Shown here: positions 29,352 through 43,272 of the stretch, in pieces | Layout of the letters: the number at the start of each line of letters is the position of its first letter | Numbering within the stretch: the stretch's first letter is position 1 | DNA from: Sarocladium kiliense | Lineage: Eukaryota > Ascomycota > Sordariomycetes > Hypocreales > Sarocladiaceae | Direction: 5' to 3' | NCBI GenBank assembly: GCA_030734395.1 | Contig: JAUZTG010000039.1 | Coordinates: 496,001 to 560,000 of the forward strand | DNA: 64,000 nucleotides | Translations under genes and position numbers: made by a program | The notes under the pieces: model-generated | Told to the model about the DNA's origin: nothing | Seen by the model: the letters and a program-made list of their open reading frames with translations, nothing else | Database searches by the model: none

Positions 29352-32300
29352 CTACTCCTCTTCGTCTGACTCTTCTTCCGCGACCTGTTGGGCATGGTTA
29401 GCATTTGCAAGACTCCTATATGCTTTATAGGAAGGGGTAGGGACTTACGTTGTCGTGGAAGTTCTGTCCGTCCGTAGTGGCGACAATGACGCCACTCCTC
29501 ACACAGAAGTCTCCGAACCTCTCACCCTCCTGCCTCTCAAGGGAGTACCTCTTCAACAACGGCTTCATGATGTCGAGAATCTCATCCTCCTTGATGCTTG
29601 ACCGGAAGAGCTTGTTGAGTCTCTGTCCGTGGTATCCACCACCCAGGTACATGTTGTACGCGCCATACGCCTTGCCGACGAAGGCCACCTCGGCGAGCCA
29701 AGGACGGGCACAGCCGTTAGGGCAACCAGTCATACGCATGACAATGGAATCCTGGCGAAGACCATTCTCCTCAAGGCAGCCCTCAAGCTTGGTGATGAGC
29801 TGGGGCAGGTAGCGCTCTGACTCGGCCATGGCGAGACCGCAAGTAGGGAAAGCGACACAGGCGGATGAGCTGAGACGAAGGCCAGAAAATTGGTAGTTGT
29901 CGAGCTTGTACTTCTTCATCAACTCCTTGAGAGCGGGCAGATCCTCATCGGCAGCGTTGCTGAGAATCAGGTGCTGGTTGCCAGTAAGGCGGAACTCGCC
30001 CTTGTGGATCTTGGCGATCTCGCGGAGACCAGTCTTCATCTGGAACTCGGGGGTATCCTCGATACGGCCGTTCTCGATGAAGAAAGTGAAGTGGTTGAGA
30101 CCCTTCTCATCCTTCTGCCAGCCGAAGGTATCGATGTTGCTCTTGAACTCAAAAGGACGCTCCTTCTCGAACTTCTTGCCCCAGAGCTCCTCAGTCTTCG
30201 CGCGGAACACATCCACACCCATGTCGTCGATGGTGTATTTCAGACGGGCGTGCTTGCGGTTCTTACGGTCACCGTGATCGCGCTGCACCAGCATGATCTT
30301 TTCGCAAGCGATGTGAATCTCATCAGCCTTGCAGTATCCAAGCATGCGACCAGTCTGGGGGTAGGTCTTCTTGTTGTTGTGAGTGGCACCCATACCACCA
30401 CCAGCGAGAACGTTGAAACCCTCAAGCTCGCCGTCCTTGCCCTTGATGGCAATCAGACCAATATCGTGGGCGTAAACATCGGTGTCGTTGTGAGGGGGGA
30501 TGGCGATGGTGATCTTGAATTTACGGGGAAGGTAGGTGGGACCATACAGAGGCTCAAAGTCCTGGACGGCATCACCGGCAACCTGTGTCTTCTTGTCGTT
30601 CTCATCGGTGAGCCAGATCTCGTGGTAGGCGGTGGTGTTCGGGAGGAGGTGGTCGCTGATCTTCTGGGAGCAAGCGTACACCTGCCTGTGGTACTTGGAC
30701 TCGGTGGGGAGAGAGCTGCACATGACGTTACGGTTGACATCACCGCAAGCGGCAATGGTGGTCATGAGAGCGCGGTTGATAGCCTGCATAGCAGGCTTCA
30801 GCTTGCCCTTGACGACACCGTGGAACTGGAATGTCTGTCTGGTGGTGAGCTTCATGGTCTCGTTACCAAGCTCGTTGGCAATGTCGTCCATCTGCACCCA
30901 CTGCTTGGGGGTGGCGACACCACCAGGCAGTCTGCATCGAATCATGAAGGAGTAAGCAGGCTCAAGACCCTGGGCCTTGCGCTCGTCACGCACATCACGG
31001 TCGTCCTGCATGTAGGTTCCATGGAACTTGGTAAGCTGGCCGTCGGACGCGGAGAGAGCACCAGTGGAGGTGTCATTGAGACCCTCAACAATGGTACCAC
31101 GAAGGTAATTGGAAGCCAGCTTGATGTCCTCGTTGGTGATCGGCGGTGGCTCCTCGGGGAGGCCATCGACCTTGTCGACACCAAGTGCCTGCCAAACCTT
31201 GGGCTCCCACTCAGAGTAGCCAGTCTGGAAACCATCAGGATCCTGGTCATCACCAAGGCCGATAGGAGCCAGAGTCTTGCCGCCGAGATTGGTAAGCACA
31301 CGGTTTAAATCCTTGGCGGGCTTATTGTAGTAGATCTTATCCTCCTTGCGTGGCCAGTAATGCTTGTCACCAAGACCGAAGACGGAGAAGTTGACAGTTG
31401 CGAGATCGAGATCGGTGTTGTCCTTGATAGCCTCCCAGAATGGGATACCGTTCTGAGGGAACTCTCCCTGACCAGCAGTAGAGGTAATGAACACAATGTT
31501 CTCCTCGGTGGGCAGGTCCTCCAGAGGATAATCCTCCATGGCCATGACGGTGGTCTTCAGGCCACGTGCACGGCCACGGTTGCCGAGGCGTTTAGCAAGG
31601 GTGGACGCGTTGCCGTTGTCAGAAGCGAAGAGAATGGTGAGAGGAGCACCGAGAAGACCCTCAAGGAGCTGGTTGTAAGCATCCTTTGCCTTGCGCTTCT
31701 GCTGAGCGCGAACCTCGGTACCAAAGTCCTGTGCAAGGTTGGCGCCAAACCTGGGCTCCTTAGCCATCAACTGGGTAAGCTGGTTGTCGCGAGCGAGGAA
31801 AGCCTTGAGCTCCTGCTTGAGCAACTCAGAGTCTAGAGAGAAATTAGGCTCGCCCTTCTTCTCGTTCTCAGGGTTCCAGCGGTAGAGAGGCCAGTAGCCG
31901 GCATCAACGGCCTTCTTGGTCTCCTGGAGAACAGTGAGAGGGGAGTCGGTCTCGCCGAAGTAAGGCAGGTAAGCAAGGACAACGGACGGGCCCTCGAACT
32001 TGTCAGCCTCAAGCATAGCCTGGAGAACCTGGGTGTAGGAGCTGTAGACAGCAGTAGAGGCGACATAAGCGTTGCCGAAGTTCATGGCGTAGAGACCAAT
32101 GTCCTTCTTCCTTCGGTTGGCGTCGGCAGCGGCGCGGGATGAGTAAGGGGTAGAATCGATGATGAGCATGTTGACGTTCTCGCCAGACTCGAGGACGTGG
32201 TGCACACCGGAGTTGCCGAGATCGTAGGCCCAAGCATCGGATCCCATGAGCCAGAGAGACTCCTTGCGGAAAAGGCTCTTGTTGGACAGCAGCTTCTGGG

Positions 32301-34388
32301 CAAGCGATGAGCCATCGGTCTGGAGGCGTGCAATCACGTCGTCGGCGATGTCGGTGGTCTTGAAGTCGTCGTCCGCGTTCATAGCCCAACGTGCGAGCCA
32401 GCTCTTGGGGCCCTCGGTGGTGAAGGCCTTGCTGCTGGCAGCCTCCTTGACCTCAGCGACGAACCTCTTGCGGAGGTCTTTGCGGGCCAGCAGAGAACCA
32501 AAGCCGAACTCGGGGCTGGCTGAGACGGTGGAGGAAATACCGGCATTCTGGGACTTGAGAGCGTTGGCAACGTATGCGCGCTGGCCAAAGAGTTGGTCCA
32601 GAATCTTCTGGTAGGCAGTCTCGAGCTGGGGCTTCTCCAGCTTGAAGTCGGCAGAGGCAGTGGGGGCCTCCTTCTTGCCAACCTCGAGGTTCTGCAGAGG
32701 TGTAGGTGAGGTGAGGTTCTGGAAGATGCCGCGCAGAGCCTGGGTAGCGGTATCAGGCTGGATGTAGCCGAGCTGGTGGCCAACAATAACCTCCACACCG
32801 CCAGGGCCGCTCTTGACGGAGGTGAGCACATCGATCAAAAGGGGTCCCCATTTGGTAGTCTTGCGGTGAATCTGCTCGAGAACTGCAATGCGCTTGATGG
32901 TCTTGGGTAAGGATTCAACCAGCTTAGTGCCGATCCAGGGACGGTAGAGACGAGGAGTCAAGATACCGGCCTTTGCGAAAATCTCATCAGGCTTGGCGGA
33001 GTCAACAGCCTTGCCGAAGGCGCCAGCATCGGATCCGAAGATGAAGAGGCAGTTCTCGGCATCAGCAGGACCAGAGTACTCAAAAGCAGCGTACGATCGG
33101 CCAATGGCGCTTTCAAGCTGCGCCCAGATACGGGAAGCAGCGGTATAGATCTCCTCGGAGGTGACTGGTGGCGGAGGAGCAGACTCCACGGTGGTAGCGA
33201 TGGAGGAAGCACCGCCAGGGGTAGTAGATGGGCTCGCGTCGCTAGACTTTACTGATGTGCCGGCGGAAGTAGCCTTGGAGGCAACAGCACTGGGCTCCGG
33301 TGCCAGGCCGTTGGTCTTCTCTGATGTGCCGTTGGTGACGGGCTCAGTCTGGATGGCGGAGGCGGCATAGTGGCCGTCATCGGCGTAAATGCCAGTCGCA
33401 GAAACGCGACCAGCCTGGAACCTTCTGACGTTGTCGATATCAAGGACAGCGCGCACGACAGCCGCATCCTCTATGGCAATCGGCTCATCCTGTGCTGAGG
33501 TCTCTGGCGCGAAGAAGTGAACAACACCCTTGCCAGTGCGGAGAGCCAGAGCATGTGCAGTGATAGCCATGTCCTGAGCCTCCTGGAGGGTCTCTGACTG
33601 GATAAATGTCCATCCTGTGTTGCGGATAGAGGTGATGACTGAGTAGTCGGCGAAGTTGCGGGGCTCGAGAGCAACGTGGAGGACAACGGGATACTGTGCG
33701 AGCTTGTAGAGGTGGGAGATAGAAGAGAGGAGGATGTTGGAGGTGGTAGTGGCGGAAACGAGCTTGCCGGAACGGATAGGGGCGAAAGCAGAGAGGAGAG
33801 GGTCGGCATTATGCCTCACGGCTTGGATCTAGAGTCTTCGTCAGTATATGCTTCATCACTTTATAAGCACATGGCAGTGTGAAACACACCTCTGGGACAG
33901 AGTCGGCGCTCTGGGCAACAAGGCCGTGGTCCTTGCGACCAGCATAGCGCTTGAGGTGGGAAGAGAAAGCCGAATCGACGGCGAGGGAGGGCTGGACGGA
34001 GATGACGAGGTCGCTGGAGAGGTAAGCGATCCTTGCGACTGGTATGCGTTAGTGAGATGCTTCTGAGCATAGTGATGACCATGCCGACTGCCAATGCTTC
34101 ATTCTCTCTGTCTCCTCTTCCTCGAACGCTGTCAGGGCTGCTGCTGCTTTCCGCATCATCATCCATGGAGGGGTTACTGATTCATGACTCGCAACAACAG
34201 CGGCAGCGCAAGAAACATCCAGGTTCAACGGGGAACAGAGAAGCAGAAGCAATTCAGAGCCAAAAGATCTCAGTCAGAAAGAGCTTGTTTCACTTACCAG
34301 CCTCCTCAGGAGTGCGAATCTGATGACCCTCCATCTTTGCTTTGTCGGACTCGTCTGGGAGGGAGTTGGACCGGAAGAGGAACGACAT
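29352..34388 (-). CDS. Sulfite reductase [NADPH] hemoprotein beta subunit
   Basis: Reduces sulfite to sulfide in sulfate assimilation, giving sulfur for cysteine and methionine (Met5/EcmI type). Exons: 34388-34298, 34038-33890, 33828-29449, 29384-29352; 1550 residues, the large fungal form. An N-terminal pyruvate-oxidoreductase-like region (to about residue 330) comes first. A flavodoxin-like domain (about 800-960, ILFASDNGNASTLAKRLG, TSTAGQGEFP) follows, and then the two siroheme/4Fe-4S halves. Cluster cysteines are in CVAFPTC (about 1402) and TGCPNGC (about 1449), and the sulfite-binding basic residues in MKLTTRQTFQFHG. The last coding exon adds only ten residues (VAEEESDEEE). The gene needs the flavoprotein alpha subunit, not in this window. 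Confidence 0.95.
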
Positions 34389-35796
34389 GGTGGGCAGAGG
34401 TGAGCCCCGGGGCAGCAGTCCTTTTGTTCGGGAAACCCAGAAAAAACGAGAGCCGGGTGGATAAAATCCAAGGGAAATGGGGAACTAGCTAGCTCGTCTT
34501 TCTCTTCAGGCCTCAGTTGTCCATGGAGACAAGGCCGGTAGCAGGAGGAATCGGACGGCGGACGGGGAAAGGAAGGGTCTCGCGGTGGCGTGCCCTCGTG
34601 GGGTGGTGGTGTCTTTGGGGTCCGGTGCCGGGATTCGCTACGGCTTGGAGTGCAGGAAACACTGTAGTGCGAGATCAATTGCCCCAGACAGGGATTGCAA
34701 ATGGGCAATAGGCGAACGGCGGTTCGCTGAGATGGAGAAGCCAAGTGGGCTTTCTGGGACGGACGTGGGCTTGACGAAGGGCGGACGAGGGAAGCAGTGC
34801 TGTGCAGCGTGTTGAGCCCCGCTAAAAAGTTTTGTGAGGTGCTCGCCGAGGGATCTGAGCCGCCGAATTGCGTGATCACTACTAAACCAGCGTAGTGAAG
34901 TGTCGACTGCGGCATCCCATACCCTCAGGGTTATTTACTTGGGTGGTGTTACCGATGGGATTCCAGTCGAGACCCATCGATCGGCAGGCCTCGTGATTCA
35001 TGATTTGTTTCCCAGTGTGTTGTGTGCGCAATGGAGGGAACGGTGCTGGGACTACTGGCTTGTCTTACAACACCGTGAGACTCAATAAGTCATGGAAAGG
35101 GCAGGTACCTCGTCCATTCACTGCTGCGGCAAAAGATACATCCTTTCACCGGTACAACATGCACAGCAACCAATTGAAACAAACAAGCATAATATCGCAA
35201 GAAAACTAGTACCCATCCATCCCAGCAACTGGTCAGTCCCCGTACTACAACCTCTCATGCCCGGTCCCGCTCCCCAAAAGTCGTCAGTCCCGTCCCCGAG
35301 TTCCGCCCTCCGACCTGCCGACAACCCTCCTCCATCCCATTATGTAAGCATATGTTGGCTTCACTCTGACTGCGCTGCACTGCGACTCTCATCCCTCGCT
35401 CGCCTATACTACAATTAGAACACTGTCAACCCTCTCTTGCATCATCGGCATCTCGCCCGAATCCCGAGAAATCGCCTTGTGCATGCATGGCATACGTATA
35501 TTGTGTATGATCTGATCGTATTAACATTATTTATCCATTCCTGCCTGCTGACCATAACCCATGTCCGGCATTCGGCAGTGCAACCTCGACACGGGGCACC
35601 CGCTGCGATATTCAACCGGCGCGGCTCCGAGCCGACATATAAACGCCATTTGCTGTTATCTGAAGCACAAACACGCTTTGCGGATGCATACTGCGCGGCT
35701 TGCAAGCTTGACGCCGCAAAACCAGTTCCTGGTCATCTGTACTGTACACAGCGACAACCGGCACCGTCTATCCTCTTTGATTCACTCTTTCTCTCC
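34389..35796. other. Intergenic, sulfite reductase promoter
   Basis: 1.4 kb upstream of the sulfite reductase gene and downstream of the Kei1 gene, both on the minus strand. Long frames here, including one of 213 codons antisense and one of 156 codons sense to nothing, have biased composition and no domain. I read it as promoter, 5' leader and 3' untranslated sequence. Confidence 0.4.
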
Positions 35797-36650
35797 TTAA
35801 ACCACTCCAGCCAACGTTCCCGAACCACCAACCGGCTTGGGGTACGCCTCTCCAGCCCAGCCCTCCGTCGACTCACGCTGCTCGAGCCAGAATCCCCGGC
35901 CATATGACACCATCATCCTGCCGAGACGTCCCTTGCGGCCCTCGCCATCAGGAAGATCCGCAGCGAATGGTCCCTCCTCAGCGTCGACGCCGGGGCCCTC
36001 CAGGATCATCACCTGCATGTGCTTCTGCAGAGTCTGTTGCGCAAAAGACATGACAACCAGGGCGAAGTAAATGCGCAAGAGCGTAAGTCCGATAATGACA
36101 ACCATGCTTGCAGCAGTCTCCTGCGGCACCACCTTTCCGTGAATCGCCGTCTCCTGCTTCAAGCCTTGGAGACCAGACTTTGGCGTCTCATCCTCACCCA
36201 CTGACGCAGCCGCCGTCCGGAAGTACCAGTCCAGCCCAAATGCCGCCGTGTACGCGCTGTTGATGAATGTATCGAGGATGTAGAGCCACGCCAATGCCAG
36301 GCACTCGAATGCGCTCTGGCGACGAATGTGAGGGATGAGAGCGACGAGAGCGACGAGCACGCCTATCGAGTAGACGTAGGTCGAAAGCTGGAGGAAGGAG
36401 AGTTGGAAGCCAGTGAGAATGGCGAGCAAGCCGTAGACGCCTGTGACCTTGTTGAAGACGAGTGCCAAGGAAATGAGTTCGGTCGCAGTCTGCATGCTGA
36501 TGACACCCATCATGCTCTTTACACAGCTGTCAGCTTTCCACGTCTTCCAATCCAAATTCCAATCTTTCAACTGCTCCCACTGAGCTCCTGATTCAAGGTT
36601 ATGCTTACCTGTAAGCGCGGGACGCGGAGATAGAGGCGCGTGCTGCGCAT
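35797..36650 (-). CDS. kei1: Inositolphosphorylceramide synthase subunit Kei1
   Basis: Regulatory Golgi membrane subunit of IPC synthase, which transfers phosphoinositol to ceramide, an essential fungal step. Exons 36650-36609 and 36516-35797; 253 residues. The intron (92 bp) joins MRSTRLYLRVPRLQ to SMMGVISMQTATELISLALV; without splicing, the frame runs on upstream into sequence that does not fit the family. Conserved blocks are MQTATELISLALVFNKVTGVYGLLA (start of the first membrane segment; quoted in part), YVYSIGVLVALVALIPHIRRQS, ALAWLYILDTFINSAYTAAF and a last segment near VVIIGLTLLRIYFALVVMSF. The cytosolic tail is acidic then Gly-rich. The acceptor reads TGTGTAAAG, less usual than CAG. 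Confidence 0.88.
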
Positions 36651-37837
36651 CGGCAGTCGAGGTATAGAGAGACGAGGCATGCTGGTGACTGATGCTCCGA
36701 TATTGAGGCGTACAGGACTGACTTTCGAGGAGGATCGGAGTAGTCGGCAGTTGAGCAGAAGGGGGTTGGAGAGAGGATTGGAGATACACGCGAGCAGGCC
36801 GAAAATGCAGGATGACGGAAATGACTGCCCACCAGGGGCCTAGCAGCACCTCGAGCGGTTACCCACTACCCGAGGTGGCCGGACGTTCGACAGCCAATCA
36901 ATGAGATGACGGCAGGGTCTTTCTCAACCACGTGACCTGACACGTGAGACCTGAGGAATTGACAAGCTTTAGAGCAACATTTCTTACTGTGACACGTGAA
37001 CATATCACTGTGTGACGGTCAAATCACCATTCATCGCTTCTTGATATTAGTCTCGGGAATTGGACGTCTGCGTGCGTTCATTCGAGGCGCACTCAGAATG
37101 CAGCTCATTATCAGTCTTCAGCTTCGGCGGACTCTAAGAGGATTTACCTACCCTGTATACATACATACCCAACTTCTTGCTCTTACACAATTCCACTGGT
37201 TTTTAAAAAGAAAGCATCGTTGCCTGAGATGATAATTCATTTCCCTTTACCGTTGAGTGTCATTCGATGCAACTTCGCCCACACATAGATATGTTGATGT
37301 GTGCGACGCGCATTCCAAAGATTTCCAGAGCTTGGGATTTCCTTGATCCACTCAGGTGTGATCAACGTATTGCACCAATATAATCCTGCTGGACTTACTG
37401 CATTCAGGGACGGACTACATGGGCATGAAGTTTGGTGCATACACTCGTCCCAAGGAACCATGAGTTTCTGGACACAGCCAATCCATGATTGAAGCGATCC
37501 AATACGTAGGCACGGTGGTCAGTACTTGGGGTGAGATGACCATGCAGTCCAATTAACCGCTGTCCCCCGGAGTCATTCGAACCGTCATATACCATACCAC
37601 AGGCGGCACCGACCCCCACGACGCCTACGAAATCCCTCAAAACCGTGAGCCAACATTGTTTCTCCACTTACGTAATCATCCGGCCCCGGAATTGAGAGGA
37701 GTCATACCCTGTCTTGACTGAGCCACTCTTTTTGCTCTTATAATCCCAGATCCGTTTTAAACAGGAGCTTCATCCCAGCACACAGCCCGCGACCTATCGA
37801 CTTGAAGCCGCATTGTACCTCAATTACATCACTCAAT
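36651..37837. other. Divergent promoter region, kei1 / phosphoserine aminotransferase
   Basis: 1.19 kb between two head-to-head genes. No gene seen. It carries a cluster of three CACGTG boxes, listed separately. Confidence 0.45.
36929..36998. promoter_or_regulatory. Cluster of three CACGTG (E-box) motifs
   Basis: CACGTG occurs at 36929-36934, 36941-36946 and 36993-36998, each followed by A. The cluster lies 280-350 bp upstream of kei1 and about 850 bp upstream of the aminotransferase gene. CACGTG is bound by bHLH factors such as Cbf1 and SREBP-type proteins. Three copies in 70 bp are unlikely by chance, but the factor is unknown. Confidence 0.5.
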
Positions 37838-39121
37838 ATGCCCTCCAGATCAGACATTACTTATTTTGGTGCAGGGCCAGGGCCTTTGCCTACTAATGTT
37901 CTTGAGAATGCCGCCCAGGCTCTGCTGAACTTCAATGATACTGGCCTGGGGCTTGCCGAGCACTCTCATCGCTCTGCCCACGCTACCAAGATCATCAACG
38001 ATGCCAAATCCGATTTGGCATCATTTCTTGACATTCCGGATGATTACGAGATTATCTTCCTCCAAGGAGGAGGCTCCGGAGAGTTTTCTGCCATGGCATA
38101 CAACTTTGTTGGAGCCTGGGTTGCCCGCAAGTACAAGGAGCTGGGTGGGGATGAAAGCGCTGTTCAGAAGCTCAAGTCAGCATTGAAGGACCTGAAAATG
38201 GACTACATTGTCACTGGCGGCTGGTCGCAGAAAGCAGCGGCCGAAGGTGAACGACTTTTCGGTCCTGAGCATGTGCATATTGCGGCGGATGCTCGCAAGG
38301 AGAACAACGACAAATTTGGTACAATTCCCGACGAATCTACCTGGGATCTATCCCCAGAGAGTGCCATGGTCTATTTCTGCGACAATGAGACCGTCCATGG
38401 CGTCGAGATGCCACGGTTCCCGAAATGTCTCGAGCCAGGGCCAAATGGTGGGCCTATCGTTGTTGCCGATATGAGCTCGAACATTCTTTCTCGCAGCATT
38501 CCTATTCAGAACTACGCAGCTATTTTCTTCGGCGCTCAGAAGAATCTAGGTGTAGCCGGAATCACCGTTGCTGTGGTCAAGAAGAGCTTCCTGCCGCAGC
38601 CGCCTGCAGCCTTGATGAGACAACTCGGGCTACCGTTACCGCCTCAGATCTTTGAATTTGAGACGATTGCGAAGAACAACAGCCTTTATAACACGCTAAG
38701 CATCTTTGAGTAAGTTTCACCTTTCGAGCAAGCATTCAGAAGCTGAACAAGTTACGCCAGTGTGTACATTGCAGGCCAGGTTCTGAAGAAACTCCTGCTA
38801 GAGCATCCTGACAAGGTTCGAGGTCAAGAGGCTGTGGCTGAGCAGAAGGCTCAGCTTATCTACCAAGCCCTCGAAAAGTATCCAAATACCTACCAAATCA
38901 TTCCTGACAAGACAGTGCGATCACGCATGAACATCTGCTTCAATATTACGGGGCGCGATGGTGCCGAGGCAGTATTCTTAGAACAGAGCACTGCCCTTGG
39001 CCTCACGGGAATAAAAGGGCATCGCTCGGCGGGCGGAGCGAGGATCAGCAATTACAACGCCGTTACTCCTGAAGACGTGGCAAAACTGGTCACTTTCATT
39101 GAGACTTTCGCATCTCAGTGA
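37838..39121 (+). CDS. Phosphoserine aminotransferase
   Basis: PLP enzyme converting 3-phosphohydroxypyruvate and glutamate to phosphoserine in serine synthesis (SerC/Ser1 type). Exons 37838-38709 and 38761-39121; 410 residues, normal length. Family features: TYFGAGPGPLP at the N-terminus, FLQGGGSGEFSAMAYN (phosphate loop), YFCDNETVHGVEMP, VVADMSSNILSR with the PLP-pyridine aspartate, and FFGAQKNLGVAG, where the lysine forms the Schiff base. The C-terminal domain ends in GIKGHRSAGGARISNYNAV. The intron splits SIF and DVYIAGQVL. An ATG 12 codons upstream is in frame, but the chosen one gives the family's normal start (MPSRSDITYFG). Confidence 0.95.
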
Positions 39122-39859
39122 AGGGAAAAGAGGAACGTGTCGTTGGTCGCTAGAAGGAGATGATGTCAGTAGATTCTGTCATACGCTTACCAGGGTAAAG
39201 CAACACTGAAAAACAAAAGATACCCTTCAATTTTGTTTGCTGCTTGTATTATATGCTTTAAAAAGGTGGATTTTGCCGTTAAGTTCGGTCCCAAGTCCTT
39301 CCCAGCAGGCTACATATGCTGGTGACGGGAGGCATGTTCTATCTCATCGACCACGAACTCCCAAGGTAGATTCAGCTAGAGCCGGCTTTGAAAAGTCATT
39401 CTCCAGTTCCCTGCTATGGTAGGGGTCTGAGACTTGTCATAGTCTGATGCTAAAATGCCAACATGCCAAGATGTGAAGTGTCCCATACGGCTATATCGCC
39501 AGTGCTTGCCTTCACGAAGAATTCACTGTACCAATTGTATGTACTTCAATTGTCGTTTCGGCGGATTACACATTAACTTGGCAAACCAACAGCAACTTGG
39601 GAGCATGGATATTAATCAATTGAACGCGTCATACAACACACTACCACGATATCATCCCCTCCATGCCAAGGGACCACATTGCAGTATACAGCCCCCCATC
39701 TCCAATGCTCCAGAACTGCCTCCCGCTAACTAATGCTCAATACCGTACCCAGAGATTCAGGCGCGTAGAAAACCGGCGTGAGACATATAGCTTCCAGGGA
39801 ACATTGCCTGCACTTGACCCGCATGTACGAAGCCCACAACAAAACCACCCAAGACTGAC
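39122..39859. other. Convergent 3' region
   Basis: 738 bp between the aminotransferase and Rab6 stop codons. A 92-codon plus-strand frame at 39455 contains several cysteines, but its spacing does not match the seven-cysteine family and it has no other support. Confidence 0.4.
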
Positions 39860-40799
<940 letters not shown>

Positions 40800-41593
40800 C
40801 TTGACAAACTCCCGCCCTCAGCCGGTCCTGAACTGCACGTGGTAGGTACTACTTTCAAGGGCCGAGGCCGTATCGCGACTCCGGAGCAGTCGGTGAGGGG
40901 CGGTCGTCGGGCGTGGAATGTCGGGGATTCGAGTAGTCGGAAAAGGATTGGCCGTCGTACGTCTACCGATCAGTTCGAGAGCTTGATAGGCCAAAGGAAA
41001 TGTTGGCGTCGAAGTTGGTTGGGCGCAAGAACTGGGGAAAAGGAGACCGTCCTATTGACACTGAATGGGCGGCACGCCACCTGTAGACGAGGAATCGATG
41101 CGGTGGACTGTGGCTCAGAGTCGCTTCTCTGATGGGGATGGTGGGGAGCCAGGGATGAATGGGGCCTAGTGGCGGAGCTGCTTTGCCTGTCGTCGATTGG
41201 CGCTGTGTGTGAGAGGCATGTGGGGAGAGGTGCAGCCAACAGTGATTTTGTTGGCGAGTCGTGGATAGAGTCAAAGCGGCGTGACCAAGAAAGTCGAGAC
41301 CGTAATAGACTGTGGGCAGCCATAATGGACGGAGGCCACCGTGACAGACAGACAGTGTCCGTCTGTTACGCTAGGAAAAGAGGGCTTAGCGGGAACAGAC
41401 CGCCTTCCAACCACAGTCCCCTATCATTGTAGAGCTCCACTAAAAAATTGGAGGGACTCGAACTTGATCCCCCACCATTATCGACCAGACTCTGGCATAC
41501 AACTGCCATCAGTTATTGCTCTGTTACCAACGCAGAAGCGGTGCAAATCAGTCTTGATTATTCCTCAGCATCCGGAGCAATACAGCCAACGAG
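40800..41593. other. Divergent promoter region, Rab6 / NOP53
   Basis: 794 bp between head-to-head genes. Contains a tRNA-like fragment that I rejected (see below). No gene seen. Confidence 0.4.
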
Positions 41594-42987
41594 ATGGCTA
41601 TCCTCAAAGGCCCTGTGGGCGACTCGGTGGAGGCCCCCAACCAGTACTCGCAGCCTTCTCGTAAAGGCAAGAAGGCCTGGAGGAAAAATGTCGATGTTAC
41701 AGATGTCCAGAAGGGTCTTGAAGATCTGAACGAAGAGATCATTCGAGGGTTTGTCTAAGCCAATGCCACATCAATTACTACATACTGACCGTCAATAGTG
41801 GTGTCATCAAGGAGAAAGACTCGGCAGATCTTTTCACCATCGACGTTAAGGGCGACTCCCAGATCTCCAAGCGCCACCCGAAGCACGCTTCCAAGAAGGG
41901 CCTCAAGGCCGACGAGATCATTGCTGCTCGGTCAGCTGTTCCAGCTGTGTCTATGCGCAAGCGCCCTGGCGACGGCAAGATTTCAGACGGCCTCGTTCCG
42001 AACAAGCGAGTCAAGAAGGATTGGGTCTCTCACAAGGAGCTCAGCAGACTGAAGAGGGTTGCCGACGGCCAGCATGACAACACAATCGAAGTCCGCGATG
42101 CTACATATGATGTTTGGGGCGCTGCTCCCGAGCCTAGCCCTGTCGAAGCCGTCGTCGCCTCTACAAAATCGGTCGTCAAGGCTCCCAAGTCCCTCAAACA
42201 AAAGCCTATCTCCCTCCTCGCTAGCGGCAAACAGGTCGCCGCTGTTCCCAAGCCAACAGGTGGTTACTCATACAACCCAGACTTCCACGAGTACGAAGCC
42301 CGTCTGAACACTGAGTCCGAGAAGGCCGTCGAGGCTGAGCGTAAGCGCCTTGCCGCTGAGGAAGCCGAGCGCCTGCGCCAGGAGGCTGCTGCCCGATCTG
42401 CTGCAGAGGCCGAGGCCGCCGAGGCGCGCGCAGAGCTGTCCGAATGGGAGGACGACTCTGAGTGGGAAGGTCTCACCAGCGGTGTAGAAGACGATGACCG
42501 ACCAGAAATCAAGGCCCCCAAGCGCAAGACTCAGACTCAACGCAACAGGACGAAGAGAAGAAAGGAAGAAGAAGCTCTCGCGAAACACCGCGCCGCCATG
42601 AAAGAGCGCCGCGCACAGGAACAGCGCATCAAGGAAATTGCTGAAGAAGTCGCCCAACGCGACGCAGAGAGGCAGCTCGTCCTCCAGTCCAACGCCGCAG
42701 ACAACGACGACGAGGAACTCGACGACATCGAGGCCGACGACGTCAGCAAACTCCGCCGTCGCCAGATCGGCAAGTACAAGCTTCCAGACCGAGACCTCGA
42801 ACTCGTCCTTCCTGATGAGCTTCAGGAGAGTTTGCGACTGTTGAAACCGGAGGGGAACTTGTTGAAGGATAGGTATAGGAGTATGCTGGTCAGGGGTAAG
42901 GTGGAGAGCAGGCGGCATATTCCCTTCAAGAAACAGGCGAAGAAGCAGATTACGGAGAAGTGGACACACAAGGATTTCGTGCTGTAG
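41594..42987 (+). CDS. Ribosome biogenesis protein Nop53
   Basis: Nucleolar factor for late 60S ribosome assembly; in yeast it recruits the exosome helicase Mtr4 to 7S pre-rRNA. Exons 41594-41748 and 41799-42987; 447 residues. The N-terminal KGKKAWRKNVDVTDVQ and the block FTIDVKGDSQISKRH match the family, and the Mtr4-recruiting AIM-like stretch should lie there. Next come KRVKKDWVSHKELSRLK and YDVWG. The middle is a long charged helix (about 225-370, Glu/Lys/Arg/Ala-rich coiled coil with an acidic WEDDSEWEG patch). The end is the conserved LPDELQESLRLLKPEGNLL...DRYRSMLVRGKVE and KKQITEKWTHKDF. The intron donor is GTTTGT, weaker than most here. Confidence 0.93.
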
Positions 42988-43272
42988 GAGGGCTTTTGTG
43001 GTTGTGGGCATGAATGGCGTTTCATGAGGCGATCGTTATGTGCATACATATACATCATAGAAGAACAATTTGGAGTTTCGGCGATCTTTTGATTCACGAT
43101 GTCGGTTTTACTTGCACTTCCTCTTCTAACTGCTTCATCATGTATCCTCGTGTTGGCAACATATCTTCTGATGAGCCTGTAGCTCTCAGTTTCGGACGTT
43201 CTGCAAGTGTATCATATCTCTCGCACACGGTAAGAAGCAAAGAAACGTCTACCTCGCTTCCGGATTCCAGAA

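Noticed and set aside
29890..31308. 472-codon open frame antisense to the sulfite reductase gene
   Set aside because: It is a by-product of codon bias in the sense gene; composition is Val/Leu-rich repeats with no domain.
34274..34915. 213-codon minus-strand frame over the sulfite reductase first exon
   Set aside because: Proline/serine-rich chance frame; the true first exon is in a different frame and matches the family.
39455..39733. Plus-strand frame with several cysteines, considered as another small cysteine-rich gene
   Set aside because: It lacks the Met-Cys start and the cysteine spacing of the seven-cysteine family.
41435..41540. tRNA-like fragment on the minus strand: GTTCGAGTCCCTCC followed by a T-run
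   Set aside because: The apparent T-arm does not pair, and no GGAGGG-like 5' acceptor strand lies within tRNA distance upstream.
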